This document shows, one piece after another, positions 20,873 through 29,047 of a stretch of 64,000 bases of DNA (positions within the stretch are counted from its first letter, which is position 1; every line of letters starts with the position of its first letter). The notes under the pieces were generated by a model. The model did no database searches, was not told where the DNA came from, and saw nothing but the letters and a program-made list of their open reading frames with translations. The position numbers and the translations under genes are program-made. The stretch covers positions 22,797,411 through 22,861,410 of the forward strand of contig NC_067203.1 of NCBI RefSeq assembly GCF_026262505.1, given 5' to 3'. This DNA is from Trichomonas vaginalis G3 (taxonomy: Eukaryota; Parabasalia; Trichomonadida; Trichomonadidae).

Positions 20873-21128
20873 AGTTAGTATCCCTAAGTTGCGTACTGTG
20901 GCACTGCGCACCTCCGTACACCACTTAGTGGTTTTGACACTTTACGAAACCGGTAACGTATATTTTACAACACAACCATAACACCAACTTAACCTTAAAT
21001 ATTTACAAAACCATCTGACACATAAACGACTTCACTAACGACTTCACTAACGAATTCACTACCGTCCTCACTAAATAAAAAATAACCTTATTTTTATTTT
21101 TTTAAATTTTTTATTTCATTACAAAGAC

Positions 21129-21563
21129 ATGTCCGACTACATTTACTATGACTCTTTCCCAGAACGTTTCCGTGAACTATTCAAAACTCAAGTAAAACTG
21201 AGAAACATGCATTTTAACAAAGACAGACCCATTGACGATGAAAGAAACCCTGAATATATTACAATCCCTTATGACGCAAAGTTCATTGCATACATTCCTT
21301 ATGGTCGCAGAGGAACGAAAACTATTTCAACAAAGAACAAAAATTATTTCTGGAGCGATGAAGAAAATTGCCTTATCTACATAAATGCATACTTAAATAA
21401 AGCTACATATTGTACAAAAGAAGGTTGGACTGGATTTGAGCTCTACATATACGACGACGATGGAAACAGACGTTGTGTATACCCATACGATAATATGTAC
21501 CATTGTTTTCATCAAGCATTAAACGAATACATAGTCAGTAAGGGTCTCATTCCTGCTGAGTAG
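21129..21563 (+). CDS. Terminal-repeat protein of Maverick A (144 residues, unknown)
   Basis: 144 residues, rich in Tyr, Asp and Arg, with no motif I recognise: SDYIYYDSFPERFREL at the start and a middle with YIPYGRRGTKTIS and YFWSDEENCLIYINAYLNKA. It lies within the terminal inverted repeat, so a second, reversed copy sits at 59175-59604. It is preceded by an A/T-rich leader ending in ACAAAGACATG, similar to the TAAAGACA leaders of other Maverick non-structural genes. Looks whole. A role at the element ends (terminal protein or regulator) is only a guess from position. Confidence 0.6.
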   Translation: MSDYIYYDSFPERFRELFKTQVKLRNMHFNKDRPIDDERNPEYITIPYDAKFIAYIPYGRRGTKTISTKNKNYFWSDEENCLIYINAYLNKATYCTKEGWTGFELYIYDDDGNRRCVYPYDNMYHCFHQALNEYIVSKGLIPAE

Positions 21564-21673
21564 AAATGTTATATTTTTGTTCTGTCATTTATAAAAAAAT
21601 AAACTTAAAAATTAATGATATCACCACCCTCACACGTATGAAAACATAGCACAAAAATAAATTTAGGGTAGAT

Positions 21674-21687
21674 GGTTAGATCTAACC
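21674..21687. promoter_or_regulatory. Palindrome GGTTAGATCTAACC (A, left)
   Basis: Perfect 14 bp palindrome inside a block that starts TTTAGGGTAGA and ends TTTCTACCCT. The same block occurs at 36887, 45757, 46838 (reverse orientation) and, with one change, 59056. It always lies in gene-free DNA between genes. A protein-binding site or transcription-end/replication signal is inferred. Confidence 0.65.
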
Positions 21688-21825
21688 CGATTTCTAACCT
21701 CATTTCTACCCTGTTGAATTCATTGCTTTATAACTCTCTTCCTTTCTCCAACTCTTCTAACTTCTTCTTAAGTTCAGCAATGTTGTCCTCATGAAGTTTA
21801 ATCTTCCTTAATATACCTTCTCTAT

Positions 21826-22206
21826 CTAATGGTATGCACCCAAAAGAAGTTGTACTCTATGACTCATTCTTGGTATCTTAAACTCTTTCGCATAACTGAA
21901 CTTCAATGTTCCCTCAGAAGAGAGTTCGACATCTATGTTGTCAATAGTTTCTTCATTTATGAGAGTATCCATGACTCCAGCAATTTTATCTATTCTATAC
22001 CCAGCTCTGTTAGGAAATGTTATAACACTTTTTTTGTCATCTATTTCAATCTCTATGAAATCTGTTTCATCTGTTATGACAAAAGTTGCGATAGTATTGA
22101 AGTCAACAACTCTGAAAGCAAGCGCTTCATTCTGAAGACCTAAGTTTGTTTGTAGCTTTACTGTCCCGTATTCATTCGGGTCTGTACTTTGCAAATAGAA
22201 CAACAT
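21826..22206 (-). CDS. Maverick protein of unknown function, divergent to the fiber gene (A)
   Basis: 126 residues, beta-strand-rich, starting MLFYLQSTDPNEYG. The start codon is only 17 bases from the fiber gene's ATG on the other strand, so one short region must drive both. No motif recognised. Its 3' end reaches the inner border of the terminal repeat. A broken copy is at about 41077-41446. Possibly a small structural or fiber-assembly partner, judged only by pairing with the fiber gene. Confidence 0.6.
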   Translation of the reverse strand: MLFYLQSTDPNEYGTVKLQTNLGLQNEALAFRVVDFNTIATFVITDETDFIEIEIDDKKSVITFPNRAGYRIDKIAGVMDTLINEETIDNIDVELSSEGTLKFSYAKEFKIPRMSHRVQLLLGAYH

Positions 22207-22223
22207 TTTATTCTCATTAAAAT

Positions 22224-25123
22224 ATGACTATTGCTGCATATGCGTATGAAACAAATGAAGCAAGAAGAGCACATGAACTAGTAAACGAAAACTCAACTTT
22301 AACCATTGAAGGCAATGATTTAGTCATTGACGATGGAAAAACTAAAAAAGTCATTGATTTCGATACTTTTAACACGTATGACCCATTCATTACAACAAGT
22401 AAAGTTCCTATCATAAATGATGGAACGGTGCAATATATAAATTCTACAGTAGATGCCTCATTAGTGAAAGTATTAAATGTTCTCATTGAATTGTTAAAGA
22501 GCTTTCGATTTGACGACAACATTAAATGCCTAAAGAATTTAGTCATGAATGAGAAACAAATTCTCGGCGTTGCTGGTAGCAGTAATGATGTACACCTTAT
22601 GACATTAGAATATTATAACGAACATAAAGATGAACTGAAAGGAGAGAAGGGTGACACCGGACCTCAAGGACCACAAGGAATACAAGGAATACAAGGAATA
22701 CAAGGACCTCAAGGCGAAAACGGTTTGGATGGTGAAGATGGAAAGGATGGAAAAACTGCTAAATCATGGATATGGAACCTTATAAATACTGGTTTAACAG
22801 CTGCTTCATATGGAGTTCTTCAATACCAAATCGGAAAGATATGGGCAGTACTTGGTGAAGAAGTTTTAGATGACGTTAAAAATGCTTTGAACTTCATTTC
22901 AAATGGTTCGGATACTATTAAAACTTTATCTGGTTGGATGCAAGAAACAAGGAGTCAAATAGATACTGTAAGACGTATAGCAAACAATGCACGTACGGGA
23001 TTGGATACTTTACGAGAAGCACAAAATACACTAAAGGAAGCAAATGATATTCTTGGCTCAGTATCAGACATGCATGAAGATTGGCTTAAAGGTATTGACA
23101 AATCTTTAAAAAATCACAGTCAGTCTATTGCTGACTACAAGAAAAGTATAGATTTTTTACATAGTGCTATGGATGTACATGATGGAAGCATAAGGAACTT
23201 ACTTAATGCTAACAATAACTTACCAGGAACTATTAAAGCATTTATAAAGTCCTTTGTAAAACCTGGTGCTCTAACATTTAGGTCTTTGAGAGCAAGAGCA
23301 TTGAAGTCAAGAGATGCAGAAACTCCAACAGAACCTACAGAAGGAACTGAAACAACAGAAACTCCAGCAGAACCACCAAAACCAACAGCTAGTTCGAATA
23401 TTTTCCAAGGTACTCTGTTCTCATTGCATACATTCAAGAAATACTTAAGAAAGCAGACTTGACTTTAGGAGATGATGAAAGTTCTGTATATCTTTCATTC
23501 CAGTTTCAAATAGCAGAACTTTTGAGACAGATATGCTTAATGTATGACAACATCTCTGATTTCACAAGATATGATGACGACCATGACCCCGAACACGGTG
23601 AAGAAGAAGTTTTACAAACATCCATTAAGACAGGAAAGGTTTTAACTCAAAGTCTCATTATTGACACCAAAGATGGCGAAGTAGACGTTCTTCAAGAGCT
23701 GAAGAAAAATACTTCTGAAGGAGGTGGTGGTAGGCATGAACTTGAAATAAATGAGATAGAAGAGAAATTAGCCGAAAAAGCAGATAAAAACCATGTTCAT
23801 TATATAAGTTCAGACGAACAGATTATAACGGACTACCATGGATATTTAACACAGGATGAACAAATAAGCACCGAAGATGTTAATGAAAGAAGATATAAAT
23901 TCATTCGTGCTAAAGGTTATGACATACACTGTACTGTACAGTATGACACAGGTAAAGCACCAGAAGCATTTGGTTATAACGATGAAATATATGCTTCATA
24001 CTTCTCTGTTAACGGTGTATTAGTTGAACCAAGATTTACTTTGAGAGTTAAGGCAAAAATAACTTTTGAAGATGCTATTAAAAGTAAAGCTGACAAAGAT
24101 GAACTTGACGCAACGAACAAAGTTTTGAAATCTCATAAACACAATATCTCCGATATAAATGAACTTCAAGCTACATTAAATAGTAAAGCCGACAAGAACC
24201 ATACACATAAATCCTTCACTACTGTTAGAGCAGACGACATAATATTGAACTATGATTTGGGTTCAAGTGCACCTTTAGAGAATCCGAGTACAAGCGTAAA
24301 AGATACTCTTAACAATTTAGATAACAGATGTATGAACATTGAAGGTCATGCCAGAAACTTTGAAGCATACGAACTACCAGCAATGTTAGATAAGAAAGCC
24401 GACAAAACTTATGTAGATGAAAATTATGCAAAGAAGTCGGAAGTAAATGCTGCGCTTAATGGAAAAGCCGACAAGAACCATACACATGAAGAATTTCAAA
24501 CAATCAAGATTAAAGAAATTAAGGCATGCATCGAAATAGTAACAAAAACAGGAAGAAACGGTGCAACTGTACAAGAACAAAGAATTTATCCTCCTACTTT
24601 TCCTAATGGTTTAATAACAAACAATATAAATATTGTAGGAGGCAATAAAGCTATAAACGTTAAACATGAACTTCTAACAATGAAGGCCCAGATTCTTCAA
24701 ACCATATATCCTGTTGGTTCTATTTATACGTCAATGAATTCAACAAATCCAGCAACAGTTTTAGGTTTTGGTACGTGGAAGCAGATTGTAGATAAATTCT
24801 TATACTGTGCTAACTATTCAAAGCAAACAGGAGGTTCGAAGAAAATTAAAGAAGCAAACTTACCTGCGCACACTCATACAGGAACGACAAACTTTTCTGG
24901 CGACCATAGCCACTCATTAAGAGACCACCCATTATACAACTCAGAATATAGAGATGGCAATGATGTTTTATCTCCATCTTATAACAATGCAGCAAAAAAG
25001 ATTTTGCGACCAACTGAACCAGGAGGAAATCATGTCCATACTTTCACAACAAATCCAACAGGCTCGGGTGCAGATTATATGCCACCATTTGTGACTATAT
25101 TCGCATGGTACCGCGTTCAATGA
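22224..25123 (+). pseudogene. Maverick A fiber gene: collagen-like shaft and phage tail-collar-like tip (broken)
   Basis: Order of parts: an amino-terminal region of about 140 residues (probably virion attachment); 13 Gly-X-Y triplets at residues about 140-178 ([12 protein letters not shown], repeated GIQ, then [12 protein letters not shown]), a collagen-like trimer shaft; a long helical region; a Pro/Thr/Glu linker; then repeated 'KADKNHTH' units as in phage side- and short-tail fibers, where HxH coordinates metal in a trimer; and a tip with YPVGSIYTSMNSTNPATVL-x-FGTW-x-QI, LPAHTHTGT and a closing aromatic strand. The last part resembles tail-collar/gp10-C-terminal-like receptor-binding domains of phages. 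Likely the receptor-binding spike of the particle. Broken in about one place. Copy B: 41464-44565 with a different tip. Confidence 0.8.
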
Positions 25124-25163
25124 ACGCGCTTGAGCTTAGAATAAAATCTTTAACTTTACATAA

Positions 25164-26249
25164 ATGAGCTTGAAAGAAGTATTCGAACAACATCCATGGA
25201 GGTCATTTAAGAAGTTCAATGAAGCTGCAAAGAGTTGGGGATTTACTAACAGAGCTGAAGTGAAAAGGTTCTTTGACAAAAATGTTGTACATCAAACAAA
25301 AATAAACTCTTACGACTACTTTTTACCAATTTACTCGAAAACCCATGACACATACCAATTTGACACTCTCATTCAAAGCAGAAAAGGAGGACATAAACCA
25401 TTCCTCATCTTCATTAATGGTAATACACGTAAAGCTTTTGCGTATATAATGAAAAATAAAGGAACAAAAGAAGTTTTAAGAGTTTTACAAAAGTTCGTGG
25501 CAGAACATCATCCCACTTCATTAACATCAGACCAAGACAGTGCATACCTCAGCAATGAAATCACAGATTTTCTCATTAAGCATAACATAACTCACTACAC
25601 TACTGAAGACCATAACCATAACATACTCGGCATCATAAACCGCTTCATAAGAACGCTCAGAGATTTAAACCAAGAGCGAGACTTTACCGAAGAAACAATG
25701 AAACATTTTCTCGAAGTATATAATTCCTCAACACATTCTACAACAGGACATACACCAAATTCAATGACACAACAACAAGAAGAAAAGTATATACAAAAGA
25801 AACGAAGCCAAACACAAAATATCAGAAATTCAACACAATTTACCCTCATTCCTGGTACAAAAGTTCGTGTAGTTCTTGACGACAAACCGTTGACAAAGAA
25901 ACATTTAAGGTTAAGTAGAAACTATTATATCGTAGACTCTACGCAAGGTAATGGATATCTTATAAAAGCTGCTGACGACTCTATTGCGTTTTACCCTCGT
26001 CATAAATTAGTTGAAAGTAGTAATGGCAAACTTGCTGAAACCATTGACGAAGCAAAGCGAGGAGTGGTTATTGAAATACTTGGCTATAACATAAACGATG
26101 ACACTTATAAAGTAAGATATGAAGGAGGCGTTGAAGATGTTATACCATCTAAGAACTTGAGAGAGTCGAAGCCAACACATCTGGGACCATTAGAGCGGGA
26201 GTACTGGAAAGATAAAAATAAGCCAGAAAGAATAAGAAAATTCTTCTAA
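25164..26249 (+). CDS. Maverick integrase (retroviral-type, rve) with chromo-like tail (A)
   Basis: 361 residues in one frame from ATGAGCTTGAAAG. The RNase H-like core starts near YQFDTLIQSRK (first Asp, residue about 70), continues with LIFINGNTRKAFAYIM, LTSDQDSAY (second Asp) and the HNHNILGIINRFIRTLRD helix, followed by HTPNSM. The carboxyl third contains an SH3-like strand set and a chromodomain-like segment (VVIEILGYNINDDTYKVRYEGG-x-EDV). Maverick integrases of this type cut and join the element ends, giving 5-6 bp duplications; the 6 bp TGCTAT fits. It starts 40 bases after the fiber gene. A broken copy is at 44562-45646. Confidence 0.88.
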   Translation: MSLKEVFEQHPWRSFKKFNEAAKSWGFTNRAEVKRFFDKNVVHQTKINSYDYFLPIYSKTHDTYQFDTLIQSRKGGHKPFLIFINGNTRKAFAYIMKNKGTKEVLRVLQKFVAEHHPTSLTSDQDSAYLSNEITDFLIKHNITHYTTEDHNHNILGIINRFIRTLRDLNQERDFTEETMKHFLEVYNSSTHSTTGHTPNSMTQQQEEKYIQKKRSQTQNIRNSTQFTLIPGTKVRVVLDDKPLTKKHLRLSRNYYIVDSTQGNGYLIKAADDSIAFYPRHKLVESSNGKLAETIDEAKRGVVIEILGYNINDDTYKVRYEGGVEDVIPSKNLRESKPTHLGPLEREYWKDKNKPERIRKFF

Positions 26250-26303
26250 ACTTTTTCATTTTGTTGCTGAAAAATGACCAAATTTCATGAATTTTCATAA
26301 AAG

Positions 26304-26362
26304 ATAAAAATAAAGTTAGTTTTATTTTTATTTATTTTTTTATCTCATATGTAAAGACAGTA
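26304..26362 (+). promoter_or_regulatory. Maverick non-structural gene leader (AAAGTTAG ... TATGTAAAGACAG)
   Basis: AAATAAAGTTAGTTTTATTTT, a T-rich run, then ATGTAAAGACAGTA directly before the ATG. Closely similar leaders precede the genes at 27062, 45867 (shorter), 47581 and 48822. This is a probable promoter class specific to the element; host genes here do not have it. Confidence 0.6.
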
Positions 26363-26974
26363 ATGTCAAACATTGAGTTTGAAACAGTAAGAAAGATTGA
26401 CAATGACACCAAAGTGGTTAGAATTGGTGATTTAAACGTAAGATACTGTAAGAAATACAACAAATATTCTTTGTCAGACATTATAACACCTTCTGGAAAG
26501 AAAACAAAGGACTGGGTTAGAATTGCTTCTACTCAGAAAATTTTGACAAGAAATCCTGAGCTCATGATATCGGTAAGATTCTATGGAACTACAGCATATC
26601 TCATTGACAAAAGTCTTATACCAATAATTCTTCTGTGGATTGACCCTGTTGTTGGATATAACTTCATAACTTATGGTTCATTCGATACGGAACGTTGCAG
26701 TGAAGGCTTACTTTACATCGTTCAGAAACCGAAGGACTTCAATACAAAGAGATATAAGATAGGAAGAACATATAATATAACTCAAAGATATGATTGTACC
26801 GTCAATAGAGTCAAGGTTGTGTTCGTTAATGATATGAGAGCCGCAGAAACAGAACTACTCGAAAAGTTTGAGAAAATGTATGGTGCTCCCATAAAAGGTA
26901 AAGAAACGTTTGAAGTAGATGAGATAGATAAAGCTATAAAATTATTTGACGAAGTTGCTGAAAAATACATGTAA
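26363..26974 (+). CDS. KilA-N / T5orf172 (GIY-YIG-like) DNA-binding protein (A)
   Basis: 203 residues. Residues about 25-105 fit a KilA-N domain: NKYSLSDIITPSGKKTKDWVRIASTQKIL, then PELMISVRFYGTTAYLIDKSLIPIILLWIDPVVGYNF. Residues about 120-200 fit T5orf172, the GIY-YIG-like domain often fused to it (LLYIVQKP-x-DFNTKRYKIGRTYNITQRY, then AAETELLEKF). The fusion is common in large DNA viruses and phages, where it is thought to be a regulator or nuclease. It is followed by another KilA-N-type gene, so the two may work together. Looks whole; a broken copy is at 47581-48191. Confidence 0.78.
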   Translation: MSNIEFETVRKIDNDTKVVRIGDLNVRYCKKYNKYSLSDIITPSGKKTKDWVRIASTQKILTRNPELMISVRFYGTTAYLIDKSLIPIILLWIDPVVGYNFITYGSFDTERCSEGLLYIVQKPKDFNTKRYKIGRTYNITQRYDCTVNRVKVVFVNDMRAAETELLEKFEKMYGAPIKGKETFEVDEIDKAIKLFDEVAEKYM

Positions 26975-27061
26975 AGCGTTTATTTTTGTCTTTTGTGAAA
27001 GTCAGAAAATAACGCTAATTTTTTCCTAACAAAAATTTTTATCTTGTATGTAAAGACAGTA

Positions 27062-27847
27062 ATGTCAACATCAGAGAACACAACAACTGCTATCGTTCAT
27101 GAAGCCATAAATGAAGAATACGAGTACATACAGTATAACAAACAGTTACGTCTCATTCGTTCAGTCAAAGACGATATGTACCAAATGCAAAGTATAATGA
27201 ATGCTCTTCGTTCTACAAAGCAAGCATATCATTGGTTTGAAAACCAACAGACAAAAGAACTTTTAGAAGAATTTCCTCATATGATTGCTTTGCAGAATGA
27301 AGAGATTCCGTATGAAAATCGCAAGAATTTGGCTCCTGGTTTGAAAGGTTATTATGTTCATAGACTTTTAGTAAACGCTGTAGCAATGTGGGCTTCACCT
27401 CGTTATGCTTGTTATATTTTCATGATGTTAGATGAACTATATAAAGCAAAAGATGAAGTCATTGAATCCAAAGACAAAAGCATACAGAAAAGAATACCGC
27501 GTTCAGTACCAAAAGGAAAGGAAAAGAGTTATAAGTATATGATATATACTGAAGAGTTGGAGAAAGAAGAAGACAGAGATATGGTTATGTTGCATTTAGT
27601 GAGAAGAAACAACAAGAGCTTTTACGACTTAGCTAAGATATATAAATCTGACAGAAACTGGTTCTATCGTGAAAACTTACCGATTTCAATGACACCGAAT
27701 GAACAAATAAAGGAAATTGTCAAAAATACTCTTCCTCAAACACACTATGACATCAAAGGTTGCACAATACTTACATTCAAAGAAGACTTAACATTACTGA
27801 AGGAAAAAATAACAGAATATTTCGACAACTTCAAAGAGGAAGAATGA
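27062..27847 (+). CDS. KilA-N/MSV199-type protein with DUF3627-like tail (A)
   Basis: 261 residues from ATG at 27062 (an in-frame TTG upstream is ignored). A conserved 45-residue start is followed by a KilA-N/MSV199-like segment (about 50-135: YHWFENQQTKELLEEF, then GYYVHRLLVNAVAMWASPRYACYIFMMLDEL) and a tail of about 120 residues with KGKEKSYKYMIYTEELEKEED-x-DMVMLHLVRRNNKSFYDLAKIY, resembling DUF3627 of ascovirus and poxvirus proteins. Probably a DNA-binding regulator. Compared with the copy at 48822-49681, the start and tail are almost identical while the middle domain differs strongly. Leader: TATGTAAAGACAGTA before ATG. Confidence 0.72.
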   Translation: MSTSENTTTAIVHEAINEEYEYIQYNKQLRLIRSVKDDMYQMQSIMNALRSTKQAYHWFENQQTKELLEEFPHMIALQNEEIPYENRKNLAPGLKGYYVHRLLVNAVAMWASPRYACYIFMMLDELYKAKDEVIESKDKSIQKRIPRSVPKGKEKSYKYMIYTEELEKEEDRDMVMLHLVRRNNKSFYDLAKIYKSDRNWFYRENLPISMTPNEQIKEIVKNTLPQTHYDIKGCTILTFKEDLTLLKEKITEYFDNFKEEE

Positions 27848-28037
27848 AAAAAAATCTCGTCGGGTGCCACGTTAGGACCATAGTGGAGAAAACCATGATA
27901 AAAAACAAAACCCTTCGTCAAGTTTATTTTGTTTTTACCATTTAATTGTTTCCATAAACGCTCCATGTCGAACATAATTGACGAAGAGAGAATCGTCTGA
28001 TCGTCAAGTTTATTTTGTTTTTACCATTTAATTGTTT

Positions 28038-28415
28038 CCATAAACGATAACATTAACGATAACATAAACGATAACATTAACGATAACATAAACGATAACA
28101 TTAACGATAACATAAACGATAACATAAACGATAACATTAACGATAACATAAACGATAACATTAACGATAACATAAACGATAACATAAACGATAACATAAA
28201 CGATAACATTAACGATAACATAAACGATAACATTAACGATAACATTAACGATAACATTAACGATAACATAAACGATAACATTAACGATAACATTAACGAT
28301 AACATAAACGATAACATTAACGATAACATAAATGCTCCATGTCAATTATGTTCGACACTGATAACATTAACGATAACATAAACGATAAAATTAACGATAA
28401 CATTAACGATAACAT
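28038..28415. repeat. 12 bp tandem array (ATAACATTAACG / ATAACATAAACG)
   Basis: About 30 copies of a 12 bp unit alternating between ATAACATTAACG and ATAACATAAACG, interrupted once near 28333-28360. Open reading through it on both strands is a by-product of the period being a multiple of three. Confidence 0.9.
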
Positions 28416-28493
28416 TCATTTTTGCATTAATCCTGCTGTGTTGTCAAAATGTCATGTTGTCATCATTTTTAAGAGAAGTTAATTAACCTGGTG

Positions 28494-28548
28494 ACACATG
28501 GTGACGTGGTGACATGGTGACGTGGTGACATGGTGACGTAGTGACACC
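28494..28548. repeat. 16 bp tandem repeats (ATGGTGACGTGGTGAC)
   Basis: About three copies of ATGGTGACGTGGTGAC between the 12 bp array and the next gene. Confidence 0.85.
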
Positions 28549-28573
28549 ATCAGTTATTCAAAAATAAATTTTC

Positions 28574-29047
28574 TTATAAAGCTTCAGGGTCTATTTCTTC
28601 AACCATTTCACTTCCTTCGTCAATGTCAATAGAAGCTTCTTCAACCTTTGGTAAGAATTTCTGTATAACATCTTTGTTCGTTATTGTCTTCAGAGATGAA
28701 GGATAATATTTCACATTTGTTTCACCTTTCTTATATTCTTTCTGTTCGGAAAGATTTAAAGCAATACTGAAGAAGTCAACGTTAGAGTTCTTTATGACAG
28801 TATAGTGTGTATCTTTGACATTCACGAAGAAACTCTTTTGTTTCAAAACTACTGCTAACTCTTGTGAAGTATAACGTTTGCGGTCAATGACGATAGCTAA
28901 TGGTCTGACATACTGACCAAACTTAGATTCTTTCACAAACTTCTTGTTAAAGATAACATTAACATTTGAAGCATTATTGAACTCATTCTTGATGGCAGTA
29001 GCGAGAGCATTGTATGAAAAGAACTTGCAATCTTGCATGTGTTTCAT
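28574..29047 (-). CDS. Maverick protein of unknown function upstream of polymerase (A)
   Basis: 157 residues; divergent from the polymerase gene with about 90 bases between starts. No recognised motif. The middle is basic (FGQYVRPLAIVIDRKRYTSQELAVVLKQ), the end strongly acidic (EEASIDIDEGSEMVEEIDPEA). The acidic tail and place next to the polymerase suggest a replication accessory protein (single-strand DNA binding proteins often have acidic tails), which is inference only. Looks whole here. A broken copy lies at 49970-50441. Confidence 0.6.
   Translation of the reverse strand: MKHMQDCKFFSYNALATAIKNEFNNASNVNVIFNKKFVKESKFGQYVRPLAIVIDRKRYTSQELAVVLKQKSFFVNVKDTHYTVIKNSNVDFFSIALNLSEQKEYKKGETNVKYYPSSLKTITNKDVIQKFLPKVEEASIDIDEGSEMVEEIDPEAL

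Larger units (their letters stand above)
20873..21830. repeat. Left terminal inverted repeat of element A (about 950 bp)
   Basis: Matches the reverse complement of about 58917-59872 through the 144-codon gene, the GGTTAGATCTAACC palindrome region and on to a TCTATCTAAT end. It begins AGTTAGTAT, shared with element B's left end at 36304. A gene inside the repeat is therefore present at both ends of the element. Confidence 0.85.
27848..28573. other. Repeat-rich spacer of element A
   Basis: About 725 bp between a plus gene and a minus gene. A segment AAGTTTATTTTGTTTTTACC...TTTCCATAAACG occurs twice (about 27917-27964 and 28006-28050). The word GCTCCATGTC with its AATTATGTTCGAC partner appears in both orders at about 27960-27980 and 28333-28353. 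Two tandem arrays are listed separately. At the equivalent place in element B (49680-49970) there are no arrays but a small broken gene, so this is a fast-changing site. Confidence 0.65.

Noticed and set aside
20667-20924. 85-codon frame as an independent gene
   Set aside because: Its first codons lie in the Maverick end; the rest is the cut-off tail of the MULE transposase.
28021-28345. Two 100-codon frames of repeating MLSLMLSFMLS / VIVNVIVYVIV type
   Set aside because: Pure translation of the 12 bp tandem array; the period is a multiple of three, so frames stay open without being genes.
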